DNA of 64,000 nt from NCBI RefSeq assembly GCF_036013955.1, contig NZ_CP107903.1, positions 8,184,001-8,248,000 of the forward strand, written 5' to 3'. Within the stretch, counting starts at the first letter, position 1. Each line of letters opens with the position of its first letter. The position numbers and the translations under genes were made by a program. Positions 24,345-32,687 of the stretch are shown here, piece by piece. Source of the stretch: Streptomyces sp. NBC_00459. Lineage in GTDB: Bacteria; Actinomycetota; Actinomycetes; Streptomycetales; Streptomycetaceae. The notes below the pieces were generated by a model. The model had not been told where the DNA came from. It did no database searches and saw only the letters and a program-made list of their open reading frames with translations.

Positions 24345-25372
24345 AGAAGACGACGATCACGACTTCGGCGGCGTCGGACATACAACGACGGGGACCGGTG
24401 ACTCCGGTGGACACGAACGCCAAGCCCGCCACCGGGATTCCGGCCCAGCCGACGCACCGGGACGTGAAGCCCGGCGCCGGGCCCGTGGGCCCGGGGGAGC
24501 GGGGCACGGTCCGGCTGCGTGAGGCCGGGCCCGACGACCCGCCCCGCTACGCGCCCGACTGGCTGGAGCTGCGCGAGGGCCCCGACGCCGCCGCGCGCGC
24601 CGTCGAACTCCTCGTCCCCTTGCGCGCCCGGCTGGCCGAACAGCCCGGAAAGCCGGGCGGGCACGTCATCCACGACCTGGGCTGCGGCACCGGGTCCATG
24701 GGCCGCTGGCTCGCGCCCCGGCTCGACGGCGCCCAGCACTGGATCCTGCACGACCGCGACCCCTACCTGCTGCACTTCGCCGCAGTGGCCTCGCCGCGTG
24801 CCGCCGCCGACGGCAGCCACGTGACGGTCGAGACCCGGCGCGGCGATGTCGCCCGGCTGACCTCCGACGCGCTGGCCGGCGCCTCCCTGGTCACCGCCTC
24901 CGCGCTGCTGGACGTCCTCACCCGTGAGGAGGTCGACGCCCTCGCCACCGCCTGCGCGGGCGCCGGCTGCCCGGCCCTGCTGACCCTCTCCGTGGCCGGC
25001 CGCGTCGAGTTCGGCACTCCCGACCCGCTGGACGGGGACATCGCCGAGGCGTTCAACACCCACCAGCGGCGGGCGGGCCTGCTCGGCCCCGACGCGGTCA
25101 CGGCCGCCTGCGAGGCCTTCGACCGGCGGGGCGCCACGGTCCGCGTCCACCCGAGCGCCTGGCACCTCGGCCCCGTGGAGGCCCCGCTCACCGCGGAGTG
25201 GCTGCGCGGCTGGGTCGCGGCGGCGGTGGAGGAACGCCCGGCACTGAGGTCCCGCGCCGACACGTACCTCGCCGAGCGCCTGGAGGCCTGCGCGGCCGGG
25301 GAGCTCCGGGTCGAGGTCCACCACAGTGACCTCCTGTCCCTGCCCAGGCAGACGGGCGGGACGACGTCATGA
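24341..25372 (+). CDS. SAM-dependent methyltransferase
   Basis: A 343-aa class I methyltransferase. After a Pro/Gly-rich N-terminal stretch of about 65 residues, motif I reads VIHDLGCGTGSMGRWLAPRL, motif II ends in ILHDRDPYLLHFA, and the acidic motif SLVTASALLDVLTREEVDAL follows. The substrate is unknown; the neighbours suggest a glycosylated heterocycle or lipid. AAGGAG lies 7 bp before the ATG at 24341. Its stop overlaps the flippase-like gene (ATGA). Confidence 0.82.
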   Translation: MKKTTITTSAASDIQRRGPVTPVDTNAKPATGIPAQPTHRDVKPGAGPVGPGERGTVRLREAGPDDPPRYAPDWLELREGPDAAARAVELLVPLRARLAEQPGKPGGHVIHDLGCGTGSMGRWLAPRLDGAQHWILHDRDPYLLHFAAVASPRAAADGSHVTVETRRGDVARLTSDALAGASLVTASALLDVLTREEVDALATACAGAGCPALLTLSVAGRVEFGTPDPLDGDIAEAFNTHQRRAGLLGPDAVTAACEAFDRRGATVRVHPSAWHLGPVEAPLTAEWLRGWVAAAVEERPALRSRADTYLAERLEACAAGELRVEVHHSDLLSLPRQTGGTTS

Positions 25373-26685
25373 GCGTGCAGACGCTGGACGTGCCCCGTAA
25401 GGGGCGCGGGGATGTATCGATCAGCGGTTCCGCCGTGACGGGGGTCCCCCCGCTCGAGCGAAGCCGAGAGCGGGGGAGCGACCAGCCCTCACCGGCCCGC
25501 AGCGTAGGAACGACCGCACATCCTCCGAGGCGCTCCGCGTCCGCCGGCCGCGCCGGGGTGATCGGCTTCGTCGGGCCCCGGGACGCCGCCCCGAAGGCGT
25601 CCCACCCGAACCGTCTGCGGCGCGCGGCCAAGAGCATCCGCCCCCACCTGGGCACTCTCGCCGGAGTGACGATTCTCGGCGTGCTGCTCTGGCGCCTCGG
25701 TACCGGCGTCTTTCTGGACGGGCTGCGGAGGATCGACGTACCGATCCTGTTCGTGGGCCTGGGGATCGGGCTGCTCACCACCGTGTTCAGTGCCTGGCGC
25801 TGGGCACTGGTGGCTCGCGGCCTGGGAATCAAGCTGCCCCTCGTCGCCGCGACCGCCGACTACTACCGCTCGCTGTTCCTGAACGCGGCCCTCCCCGGCG
25901 GTGTCCTCGGCGACGTGCACCGTGCGGTGCGGCACGGGCAGAGCGCCGGTGACATGGGGCGCGGGGTCCGTGCGGTCGTTCTCGAACGGGCCGCCGGACA
26001 GATCGCGCTGGTCGCCGTCGGCGGAGTGGTACTGCTCACCCAGCCGTCGCCGGTGCTGGCCGAGGCCCGCCGGGTCGCCCTGATGGCGGCCTTCGCCGCC
26101 GTGGGCGCCGTCGCGGTCGTCGTCGCCGTCCGGATGAACCGTGCCCCGAGTGCCGCCGCCCGCCGGACCCGCGCCCTGCGTGCCGCGCTCACCGAGGCCC
26201 GCGGCGCTCTGCTCTCCCGCGAGAACCTGCCGGGAGTGGCGCTCTCGTCGGTGGTCGTTCTCTCCGGCCACCTCGGGATGTTCGTGGTCGCCGCCCGGGT
26301 CGCCGGATCCCGGGCCTCCGTGGCCGAGTTGCTGCCGCTGGCCGTACTGGCGCTGCTGGCGATGGGGGTGCCGCTGAACGTCGGTGGCTGGGGACCCCGC
26401 GAGGGTGTCACCGCCTGGGCGTTCGGCGCTGCGGGGCTGGGTGCCAGCATGGGCCTGAGCGTCGCCGTCGTGTACGGCGTGCTGAGCTTCGTGGCCGCCC
26501 TGCCCGGCGCGGTCGTCCTGGTCGTCCGCTACTTCTGGTCGCCGGCCCCGGAGTCAGCCCCGGCATCGGCATCGGTGAGCATCGAGAAATACGTTCCGAA
26601 GGACTCGGCGAAGCTCGCCAGCAGGGCCTTCCCCTTTTCGGCGGATCCCAGCGAAGGGCGGCCGATGACACCGGAATCGGTGTAA
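25369..26685 (+). CDS. YbhN/UPF0104 family flippase-like membrane protein
   Basis: The 438-aa protein has a long disordered N-terminus (about 90 residues) followed by the lysylphosphatidylglycerol synthase transmembrane (UPF0104/AglD) domain: LLTTVFSAWRWALVARGLGI, FLNAALPGGVLGDVHRAVR and PLNVGGWGPREGVTAWAFGA. Such proteins are thought to move lipid-linked molecules across the membrane. Part of the N-terminal linker is encoded by dispersed palindromic repeats. The last 157 bp overlap the convergent creatininase-family gene. The ATG overlaps the methyltransferase stop. Confidence 0.82.
   Translation: MSVQTLDVPRKGRGDVSISGSAVTGVPPLERSRERGSDQPSPARSVGTTAHPPRRSASAGRAGVIGFVGPRDAAPKASHPNRLRRAAKSIRPHLGTLAGVTILGVLLWRLGTGVFLDGLRRIDVPILFVGLGIGLLTTVFSAWRWALVARGLGIKLPLVAATADYYRSLFLNAALPGGVLGDVHRAVRHGQSAGDMGRGVRAVVLERAAGQIALVAVGGVVLLTQPSPVLAEARRVALMAAFAAVGAVAVVVAVRMNRAPSAAARRTRALRAALTEARGALLSRENLPGVALSSVVVLSGHLGMFVVAARVAGSRASVAELLPLAVLALLAMGVPLNVGGWGPREGVTAWAFGAAGLGASMGLSVAVVYGVLSFVAALPGAVVLVVRYFWSPAPESAPASASVSIEKYVPKDSAKLASRAFPFSADPSEGRPMTPESV
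25447..25476. repeat. Dispersed Streptomyces palindrome inside coding sequence
   Basis: CCCCCGCTC (25447-25455) and GAGCGGGGG (25468-25476) enclose GAGCGAAGCCGA. This palindrome is normally intergenic in Streptomyces. A second common repeat core (CCCCGTAAGGGGCGCGGGGA) lies just upstream at about 25393-25412. Here both are read in frame within the flippase-like gene. Confidence 0.65.
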
Positions 26686-27335
26686 CCGGCCATGCCGAGG
26701 GTGAGGAGATGACGGCGGTCGTCGGCGACGAAATCAGCGGTCTCAAAACCGGGACGGAGCAATTCAGGATGAGCGTGCAGCAGGATGGAGGTCTCGATTT
26801 CCCCCGCGTGCATGTCGGTGAGCAGCGAGGTCACCACTCCGGCCCGCTCGCGCGCCGTCTCCCAGTCCTCCCCGGCCGGGAACAGCGCCATACGCTCACC
26901 GCGCGCGGAGGATTCCTGAACGACGTTGCCCAGTACGTAGTTTCCGCCGTGTCCGTTGACGATCACCAGGGCGTCCACGCCCGAGCGGCGCAGCGAATCG
27001 GCGATGTCCCGTACTACCGCGTGAAGGGTCACGGAGGAGATGCTGACGGTTCCCGGCCAGGCCGCGTGCTCGTGCGAGCACGCGATGGTCACCGGCGGAA
27101 GGAGGTGCACCGGGTATGCGGAGGCGATCTCCCGGGCAATGGCACAGGCGACCAGGGTGTCGGTCGTCAACGGAAGGAAGGGACCATGTTGTTCAAAGCT
27201 CCCGACCGGAAGAACGGCGACCTGCGTTGAGACGCCGGCGGCTCGTGTCCGTACGTCTTCCGTAGTGTCCACCGGCAACAGGCCGCCAGTGGGCAACGCT
27301 ACGGACGCCGTCGACCGTATTCCCGATTCATCCAT
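26529..27335 (-). CDS. Creatininase-family amidohydrolase (candidate FAPy deformylase)
   Basis: The 268-aa protein has all creatininase-family metal motifs: LPVGSFEQHGPFLPLTTDT, CSHEHAAWPGT, VNGHGGNYVLGN and DMHAGEIETSILL. This metalloenzyme family includes creatininase, MftE and the archaeal FAPy deformylase ArfB. It is divergent from a GTP cyclohydrolase II gene whose switch residue predicts a FAPy product, so deformylation of FAPy is the favoured role. GGGAGAAC precedes the ATG. Its 3' end overlaps the convergent flippase-like gene by 157 bp. Confidence 0.82.
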   Translation of the reverse strand: MDESGIRSTASVALPTGGLLPVDTTEDVRTRAAGVSTQVAVLPVGSFEQHGPFLPLTTDTLVACAIAREIASAYPVHLLPPVTIACSHEHAAWPGTVSISSVTLHAVVRDIADSLRRSGVDALVIVNGHGGNYVLGNVVQESSARGERMALFPAGEDWETARERAGVVTSLLTDMHAGEIETSILLHAHPELLRPGFETADFVADDRRHLLTLGMAGYTDSGVIGRPSLGSAEKGKALLASFAESFGTYFSMLTDADAGADSGAGDQK

Positions 27336-27373
27336 GTTCTCCCGGCCTTTCGTCTCTGCTTAGGAACCAGATC

Positions 27374-28030
27374 ATGACAGAAAAAATTGGCGTACTCGGC
27401 AAAGCCTCCCAGGCCTCGGGAGTGGAACGCGTGGTGAATGCGCCGTTGCCCACCGTGTACGGCGATTTCCAGGCGGTCGGATACATGGACCACGATCGCG
27501 GTGACGAGCAAGTGGCGCTGGTCTACGGTGAGATCGCCGAGGACGACGTTCTCACCAGGCTGCATTCCGAATGCCTGACGGGCGATGCCTTCGGCTCCCA
27601 GCACTGCGAATGCGGCGACCAGCTCGACTCCGCGCTGCGCGCGATAGTCGCCGAGGGAAGCGGCATTCTCGTCTACCTCCGGGGGCATGAGGGCCGGGGT
27701 ATCGGGCTGCTCGCCAAGCTGCGCGCGATGCAGCTTCAGGCGGAGGGTCTGGACACCGTCGAGGCGAACCTCGCGCAGGGTCTGCCGGTGGACTCCCGTG
27801 ACTACGGCGTCGCGGCGGAGATCCTCCACGACCTGGGTGTCCGTTCGGTGCGGCTGATGTCCAACAACCCGCGCAAGCGCGAGGCGTTGCTCCGCCACGG
27901 CATCAAGATCGCCGAGGATGTGCCGCTGCTGATCCCGCCGTGCGAGAACAACATCACCTACCTGCGGACCAAGCGGGAGCGTCTCGACCACGTCCTGCCG
28001 CACCTCGACGCGGTGGCCCACTGGTCCTGA
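27374..28030 (+). CDS. GTP cyclohydrolase II homologue with Met switch residue (FAPy-forming type)
   Basis: A 218-aa RibA-domain protein without the DHBP synthase half. The zinc cysteines are in HSECLTGDAFGSQHCECGDQ and the catalytic segment is YLRGHEGRGIGLLAKLRAMQ. Residue 119 is Met (LRAMQL) where riboflavin-type enzymes have Tyr (IRAYAL in E. coli). In S. coelicolor SCO6655 the equivalent Met120 makes the enzyme stop at the formylated pyrimidine FAPy instead of the deformylated product. The same outcome is expected here. The gene is divergent from the creatininase-family gene. AGGAACCAG precedes the ATG. Confidence 0.88.
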   Translation: MTEKIGVLGKASQASGVERVVNAPLPTVYGDFQAVGYMDHDRGDEQVALVYGEIAEDDVLTRLHSECLTGDAFGSQHCECGDQLDSALRAIVAEGSGILVYLRGHEGRGIGLLAKLRAMQLQAEGLDTVEANLAQGLPVDSRDYGVAAEILHDLGVRSVRLMSNNPRKREALLRHGIKIAEDVPLLIPPCENNITYLRTKRERLDHVLPHLDAVAHWS

Positions 28031-28131
28031 CCCGACCGGGAGACCCGGCCGGGAGCCCCGATCAGGGGGCGCACGTCACTCGGACGCGCGCGGGGGGTGC
28101 CAGAAGCCCCGATTCCGGAAAGGAAGAGGGA

Positions 28132-29112
28132 ATGACCGATGACGTCCTCTTCCTCTCCCGGGACCAGGTGACGGCCCTCCTCGACATCGACACGGCGATC
28201 GCCTCGCAGCGCGCGGCGTTCGGCGCGTTGGGTGCGGGTGCTGCCGGTACGCCTGATCTGCCCGGGAAGATCATGCATCCCAGCCGCTTCGACGACAGTG
28301 TGGTCTTCGCGTACGTCTCCCGGCTGTCCCGGGACACGGGTGCGGTGGCGAAGTTCGGCAGCGTCAACCCGGGCAACGCGGCGATCGGCCTGCCGACCGT
28401 GCACGCCGTCATCACCGCCCTCGACCCGGTGACGGGCGAACTCGTCGCCGTCATGGACGGCACGGCGGTCACGACCCTGCGTACGGCCGCCGCCGGTGCC
28501 GTGGCCTTCGACGCGCTGTCCACCGCCGACAGCGCCGAACTGGCCCTGATCGGCTCGGGCACCCAGGCCCTCGCCCACGCGCGGGCCGTCGCCCGGGTAC
28601 GGGACCTGAAGTCCGTACGGGTGTGGAGTCCGAACCCGGAGCGGCGAGTCCGGGCGGCGGAGCTGCTCGCCGCCGAACTCGGCATCGCCGTCGAGGCGAC
28701 CGCCACGCCCCGGGAGGCGGTGACCGGGGCTTCCCTGGTGGCGGCCTGCACCCTCAGCACCACCCCCGTCGTGCGGGGCGCATGGCTCGATCCCGGGTGC
28801 ACGGTGGTCAGTGTGGGGTCGTTCGAGCCGACCCGCAGCGAGGTCGACGCCGGAGTCGTATGGCGGGCGGCGGCCGTCGTCGTCGACGACCCGGCGACAG
28901 CGGCGGAACACGCCGGACCGGTGGTCGACGCCCTGCGCGACCGGCTGCTGGCCCGCGCGGACCTGATCGGGCTCGGCGACGTCCTCACGGGCGCCCGGAC
29001 CGCCCGAACCGGCCCCGACGACATCGTCTTCTACAACAGCGTCGGGCTCGGTGTGCAGGACGCGGCGGCGGCCTGGGCCGTCGTCCACGCGGCACGCGGG
29101 GTGGGGCGATGA
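28132..29112 (+). CDS. Ornithine cyclodeaminase/mu-crystallin family protein
   Basis: This 326-aa protein has the family's N-terminal dimer domain and a Rossmann domain with ELALIGSGTQALAHARAVAR. The lysine and arginine region GKIMHPSRF plus AVAKFGSVNPGN and LVAVMDGTAVTTLRTAAAGA fit the family. Members include ornithine and lysine cyclodeaminases (RapL-like), ketimine reductases (P2C reductase) and alanine dehydrogenases. With saccharopine dehydrogenases downstream, a role in piperideine/pipecolate chemistry is likely. AGGAAGAGGG precedes the ATG. It is the first gene of a coupled operon. Confidence 0.85.
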   Translation: MTDDVLFLSRDQVTALLDIDTAIASQRAAFGALGAGAAGTPDLPGKIMHPSRFDDSVVFAYVSRLSRDTGAVAKFGSVNPGNAAIGLPTVHAVITALDPVTGELVAVMDGTAVTTLRTAAAGAVAFDALSTADSAELALIGSGTQALAHARAVARVRDLKSVRVWSPNPERRVRAAELLAAELGIAVEATATPREAVTGASLVAACTLSTTPVVRGAWLDPGCTVVSVGSFEPTRSEVDAGVVWRAAAVVVDDPATAAEHAGPVVDALRDRLLARADLIGLGDVLTGARTARTGPDDIVFYNSVGLGVQDAAAAWAVVHAARGVGR

Positions 29113-29252
29113 AGGTTCCCCGGACGGTTGTCGAGGCCCTGCGCGTCGGACAGCACGCTCACACGGATCGGCAGGTCCGCACGGGAGTGCGGGCGGCTCG
29201 TACGGGCGCTGACGGCCTCCTCTCCTGCGCGGCGAAGGGGGTGGCCCGATGA
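29109..29252 (+). CDS. Small ORF coupled on both sides, unknown
   Basis: A 47-aa basic frame (MKVPRTVVEALRVGQHAHTD at the start) begins in an ATGA overlap with the cyclodeaminase-family stop and ends in an ATGA overlap with the oxidase start. It could be a real small protein, or a translated spacer that hands ribosomes to the oxidase gene. It resembles nothing I recognise. Confidence 0.4.
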   Translation: MKVPRTVVEALRVGQHAHTDRQVRTGVRAARTGADGLLSCAAKGVAR

Positions 29253-30397
29253 CCCCGACGCGGGCGGACGTGGTCGTGATCGGCGGTGGGGTGATGGGCA
29301 CGAGCATCGCCTACCAGCTGGCCCGGGCGGGTGTACCGGACGTGGTTCTCGTCGAGCGTGACGAACTGGCGTCCGGGTCCACCTCGCGGGCGGCCGGCGG
29401 GGTCCGGGCGCAGTTCTCCGACGAGCTCAACATCCAGCTCGGGGCGCGGAGCCTGGAGGCGTTCGGGCGGTTCGGGGAGGAGATCGGACACGACATCGGA
29501 CTGCACCGGGTCGGCTATCTCTTCCTCCTCTCCACGCCCGAGGACGTCGCGTCCTTCGAGGCGGGGGTCGTCCTGCAGAACGGCCTGGGTGTGCCGAGCC
29601 GCATGCTCACCCCGGCCGAGGCACGCCGTCTCTCGCCGCTGATCAGCACGGACGGCCTGCTGGCGGCGGCCTACTCGCCCGACGACGGCCACTGCACCCC
29701 GGAGGCGGTGGTCCACGGCTATGCCGCTGCCGCCCGCCGCCACGGCGCCACCCTCATGCGCCACACCGAGGTCACCGGCATCGAACGCGACGGCGACACC
29801 ATCACGGCCGTGGTCACCGACAAGGGACGGATCGCCACCGACACCGTGATCTGCGCGGCCGGCGCCTGGTCACGGGCGGTCGGTGCGATGGCGGGCGTGG
29901 AACTGCCCGTCGAGCCCCTGCGCCGCCAGATCGCGGTCACCGAACCGGTCCCCGGACTGCCGCCGACGCTCCCCATGACCATCGACTTCAGCAGCAGCCT
30001 CTACTTCCACACCGAGGGGCCCGGACTCCTCCTCGGCATGTCCGACCCCGACGAGACGACCGGCTTCTCCATCGACACCCACGACCGCTGGATCCCGCGC
30101 CTGTACGAGGCGATGGAACACCGGGCGCCCGCCCTGCTCGACCTGCGCCGCACCGGCGGCTGGGCGGGTCTGTACGAGATCACCCCGGACCACAACGCCC
30201 TGATCGGGGAGGCGAGTTCACCCACCCGCTTCCTCTACGCGACGGGGTTCTCCGGCCACGGTTTCCTCCAGGGGCCGGCGGTCGGCGAGGTGGTCCGCGA
30301 CCTCTACCTCGGCCGCGTACCCTTCGTCGACATCAGCCCCTTGAGCGCCGGCCGTTTCGCGGCCGATGCCCTGCGCCCGGAGGTCAACCTCGTATGA
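29249..30397 (+). CDS. FAD-dependent amine oxidase (DAO/sarcosine oxidase family)
   Basis: The 382-aa protein starts ADVVVIGGGVMGTSIAYQLA (FAD-binding Rossmann motif) and VVLVERDELASGSTSRAAGG, and ends with FLYATGFSGHGFLQGPAVGE, typical of the DAO fold with monomeric sarcosine oxidase and pipecolate oxidase members. It would oxidise a secondary or primary amino acid to an imine with release of hydrogen peroxide. L-pipecolate is a reasonable substrate given the saccharopine genes that follow; glycine or sarcosine remain possible. ATGA overlaps join it to both neighbours. Confidence 0.82.
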   Translation: MTPTRADVVVIGGGVMGTSIAYQLARAGVPDVVLVERDELASGSTSRAAGGVRAQFSDELNIQLGARSLEAFGRFGEEIGHDIGLHRVGYLFLLSTPEDVASFEAGVVLQNGLGVPSRMLTPAEARRLSPLISTDGLLAAAYSPDDGHCTPEAVVHGYAAAARRHGATLMRHTEVTGIERDGDTITAVVTDKGRIATDTVICAAGAWSRAVGAMAGVELPVEPLRRQIAVTEPVPGLPPTLPMTIDFSSSLYFHTEGPGLLLGMSDPDETTGFSIDTHDRWIPRLYEAMEHRAPALLDLRRTGGWAGLYEITPDHNALIGEASSPTRFLYATGFSGHGFLQGPAVGEVVRDLYLGRVPFVDISPLSAGRFAADALRPEVNLV

Positions 30398-31473
30398 CCG
30401 AGCTCCACTTGTGGCTGCGCCACGAGACCCGTACGACCGAACGCCGCACGCCCGTCGTCCCGTCCGACGCCCGGCGCCTCGTCGAACAGGGGGTACGCCT
30501 GACCGTCGAGGACTCCCCCCAGCGGATCTTTCCGACGGAGGAGTACGAGGCGGTCGGCTGCGCCGCTGCCGACGCCGGGTCCTGGGTCTCCGCGCCCTCG
30601 GACGCGGTGATCGTCGGCCTCAAGGAACTCCCGGACCAGCCGGGCGAGTTGCGCCACCGGCACATCTACTTCGGGCACGCCTACAAGGGCCAGCCGGGCG
30701 CGGCCGAGCTGCTGGGCCGCTTCGTCGCCGGGGGCGGGGCCCTGCTGGACCTGGAGTATCTGGCGGACGACCGGGGGAGGAGGCTGGCGGCCTTCGGTTA
30801 CTGGGCCGGGTATCTGGGGGCCGCCCTCGCCGTGCTCCAGCACCGGGGCAGGTTGGCGACTCCGTTGCTTCCGACCACCAAGGAGGCGCTGGAGGCCGAA
30901 CTCCGGGCGCCCGGAACGCGGTTGAGCGCGCTGGTCATCGGCGCCCTGGGCCGCAGCGGCCGGGGTGCGCGGGTCGCGCTCGACGAGGCCGGGGTCGACC
31001 CCACCTGCTGGGACCTGGCCGAGACGCGGAACCTGGACAGACCGGCCCTGCTGGCCCACGACTTGCTGGTCAACACCGTTCTCACCACCCGCCCCGTCCC
31101 GCCCTTCCTGACGGACGAGGACCTGGACACACCCGGCCGCCGACTGCGCACCCTCGCGGACGTCACCGTCGACGTCGGATCGCCCATGAACCTCCTCCCG
31201 GTGTACGACACCGCCACCACCTGGGACGACCCCGTACGCCGACTGCGGGACGAGCCGCCGCTCGACCTGATCGCCATCGACAACCTGCCGTCCCTGCTGC
31301 CCCGCGAGGCGAGCGCGGACTTCTCGGCCGCCCTGGTGCCCCAGCTGCTCGACTTCGAGGTGGGCGGACCATGGGGGCGCTGTCTGGCACGGTTCGACGA
31401 GACGTGCCGTGAACTGGGCCTGCTCAAGGGCGAGTCGGGAAGCTCGGGGAGCGAAGGGGGAGTGGGCGCATGA
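30394..31473 (+). CDS. Saccharopine dehydrogenase (NAD+, lysine-forming; LYS1-like)
   Basis: A 359-aa protein of the alanine dehydrogenase/PNT fold: LHLWLRHETRTTERRTPVVP and VIVGLKELPDQP at the N-terminus, then YFGHAYKGQPGAAELLGRF and LVIGALGRSGRGARVALDEA. This pattern matches fungal-type LYS1, which interconverts saccharopine with lysine and 2-oxoglutarate. Conserved lysine and histidine (K and H of IYFGHAYKGQ) are present. In bacteria it would run towards saccharopine in lysine breakdown. It overlaps the oxidase and the next dehydrogenase by ATGA junctions. Confidence 0.85.
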   Translation: MTELHLWLRHETRTTERRTPVVPSDARRLVEQGVRLTVEDSPQRIFPTEEYEAVGCAAADAGSWVSAPSDAVIVGLKELPDQPGELRHRHIYFGHAYKGQPGAAELLGRFVAGGGALLDLEYLADDRGRRLAAFGYWAGYLGAALAVLQHRGRLATPLLPTTKEALEAELRAPGTRLSALVIGALGRSGRGARVALDEAGVDPTCWDLAETRNLDRPALLAHDLLVNTVLTTRPVPPFLTDEDLDTPGRRLRTLADVTVDVGSPMNLLPVYDTATTWDDPVRRLRDEPPLDLIAIDNLPSLLPREASADFSAALVPQLLDFEVGGPWGRCLARFDETCRELGLLKGESGSSGSEGGVGA

Positions 31474-32663
31474 CGGACACGGTTCCCGCGAGCGGCACCG
31501 TCCACTGGATCGGCGTGGGCCTGTCCACGGGCGGCGGACTGGCCGCACTGTGCGACAGCGACGCCGTGCGGCACGTACGGGTGTGGCACCGTACGGAGGA
31601 GCGTGCGGCCGAGGCGCTGACTCACCTGGGCCTCACCGGCCGCGCCGAACCCCGCGCCTACACCCTCGCCGCGCTCAGCGCCGAACTGGCCCCCGGAGAC
31701 GTGGTCGTCTCCATGCTCCCCGCGCCCGAGCACGCCCCGCTGCTGGCGGCCTGTGTGCGGGGCGGTGCCCACTTCGCGTGCTCGAGCTATGTGTCGGAGC
31801 CGGTGCTCGAACAGGTTCCGGCAGCCGAGGCGGGCGGTCTGGTCGTCCTCACCGAATGCGGGCTCGACCCTGGCATCGACCATCTCTTCGCGCACAGCCT
31901 GATCACCCGCGCCGAGCACGCGATCGGCGCCGGCACGCCGGCCTCGTACCGCCTCACGTCGTACTGCGGAGGCATCCCCGCGGTGCCCAACGACTTCAGG
32001 TACAGGTTCAGCTGGGCACCTGCCGGAGTACTCAACGCCCTTCGCTCGCCCGCCCGTTACATCGAAGAAGGTGCCGAGACCGTCGCCGAGAGGCCCTGGG
32101 AGGTCACGCGTCCGCATGTGATCGACGGGGAGACCTTCGAGGTGTACCCGAACCGGGACAGCGTGCCGTTCGTCGAGCAGTACGAACTGCCGACGGCCTG
32201 GCAGGCGCGGACCTTCGTCCGGGGCACCCTGCGGCTTGACGGCTGGCTCAGCGCCTGGGGCTCCGTCTTCGAGGAGCTGAAGGGCGGCGACGACGAGCGG
32301 ATCGGTGCCCTGGCGAGGGAGTTGGCGGCGCGCTATCCGACGACCGACGCCGACCGCGACCGCGTGGTCCTCGCCGTCTCCCTGGACGTGGAAGTGGACG
32401 CGGAGGGGGTGGGGGAGGGGGACGGCGATCCCGGGCGCCGGCGGAGCTGGTCCGGCCGTTGTCTCCTCGACCTGGAGGGCGACGCGGCCGAGAGCGCGAT
32501 GGCCCGCTGTGTCTCCCGCACGCTCGCCCTGGGGGTTCGCCACATCCTCGACGGTTCGCTGCCGCCCGGCCTGAGCCGCGCCGCCGAGACGGCACGGCGT
32601 TCGGAGGAGTGGCTGAGTGAACTCGGCGGGGAGGGAATGGAGTTCAGGCTCACCGTCGGCTGA
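31470..32663 (+). CDS. Saccharopine dehydrogenase, LYS9-like (saccharopine reductase family)
   Basis: This 397-aa protein has a Rossmann start (VHWIGVGLSTGGGLAALCDS) and the Sacchrp_dh_C signature VLTECGLDPGIDHLFAHSLI, SYCGGIPAVPNDFRYRFSWAP. The family cleaves saccharopine to glutamate and 2-aminoadipate semialdehyde, or runs in reverse. The first glycine-rich loop is unusual (GVGLSTGGG). Together with the LYS1-like enzyme it forms a complete saccharopine path. An acidic insert (VDAEGVGEGDGDPG) is present near residue 310. The start is ATGA-coupled. Confidence 0.83.
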   Translation: MTDTVPASGTVHWIGVGLSTGGGLAALCDSDAVRHVRVWHRTEERAAEALTHLGLTGRAEPRAYTLAALSAELAPGDVVVSMLPAPEHAPLLAACVRGGAHFACSSYVSEPVLEQVPAAEAGGLVVLTECGLDPGIDHLFAHSLITRAEHAIGAGTPASYRLTSYCGGIPAVPNDFRYRFSWAPAGVLNALRSPARYIEEGAETVAERPWEVTRPHVIDGETFEVYPNRDSVPFVEQYELPTAWQARTFVRGTLRLDGWLSAWGSVFEELKGGDDERIGALARELAARYPTTDADRDRVVLAVSLDVEVDAEGVGEGDGDPGRRRSWSGRCLLDLEGDAAESAMARCVSRTLALGVRHILDGSLPPGLSRAAETARRSEEWLSELGGEGMEFRLTVG

Positions 32664-32687
32664 CGGCGGCGCGCTCCCCGCCAACTA

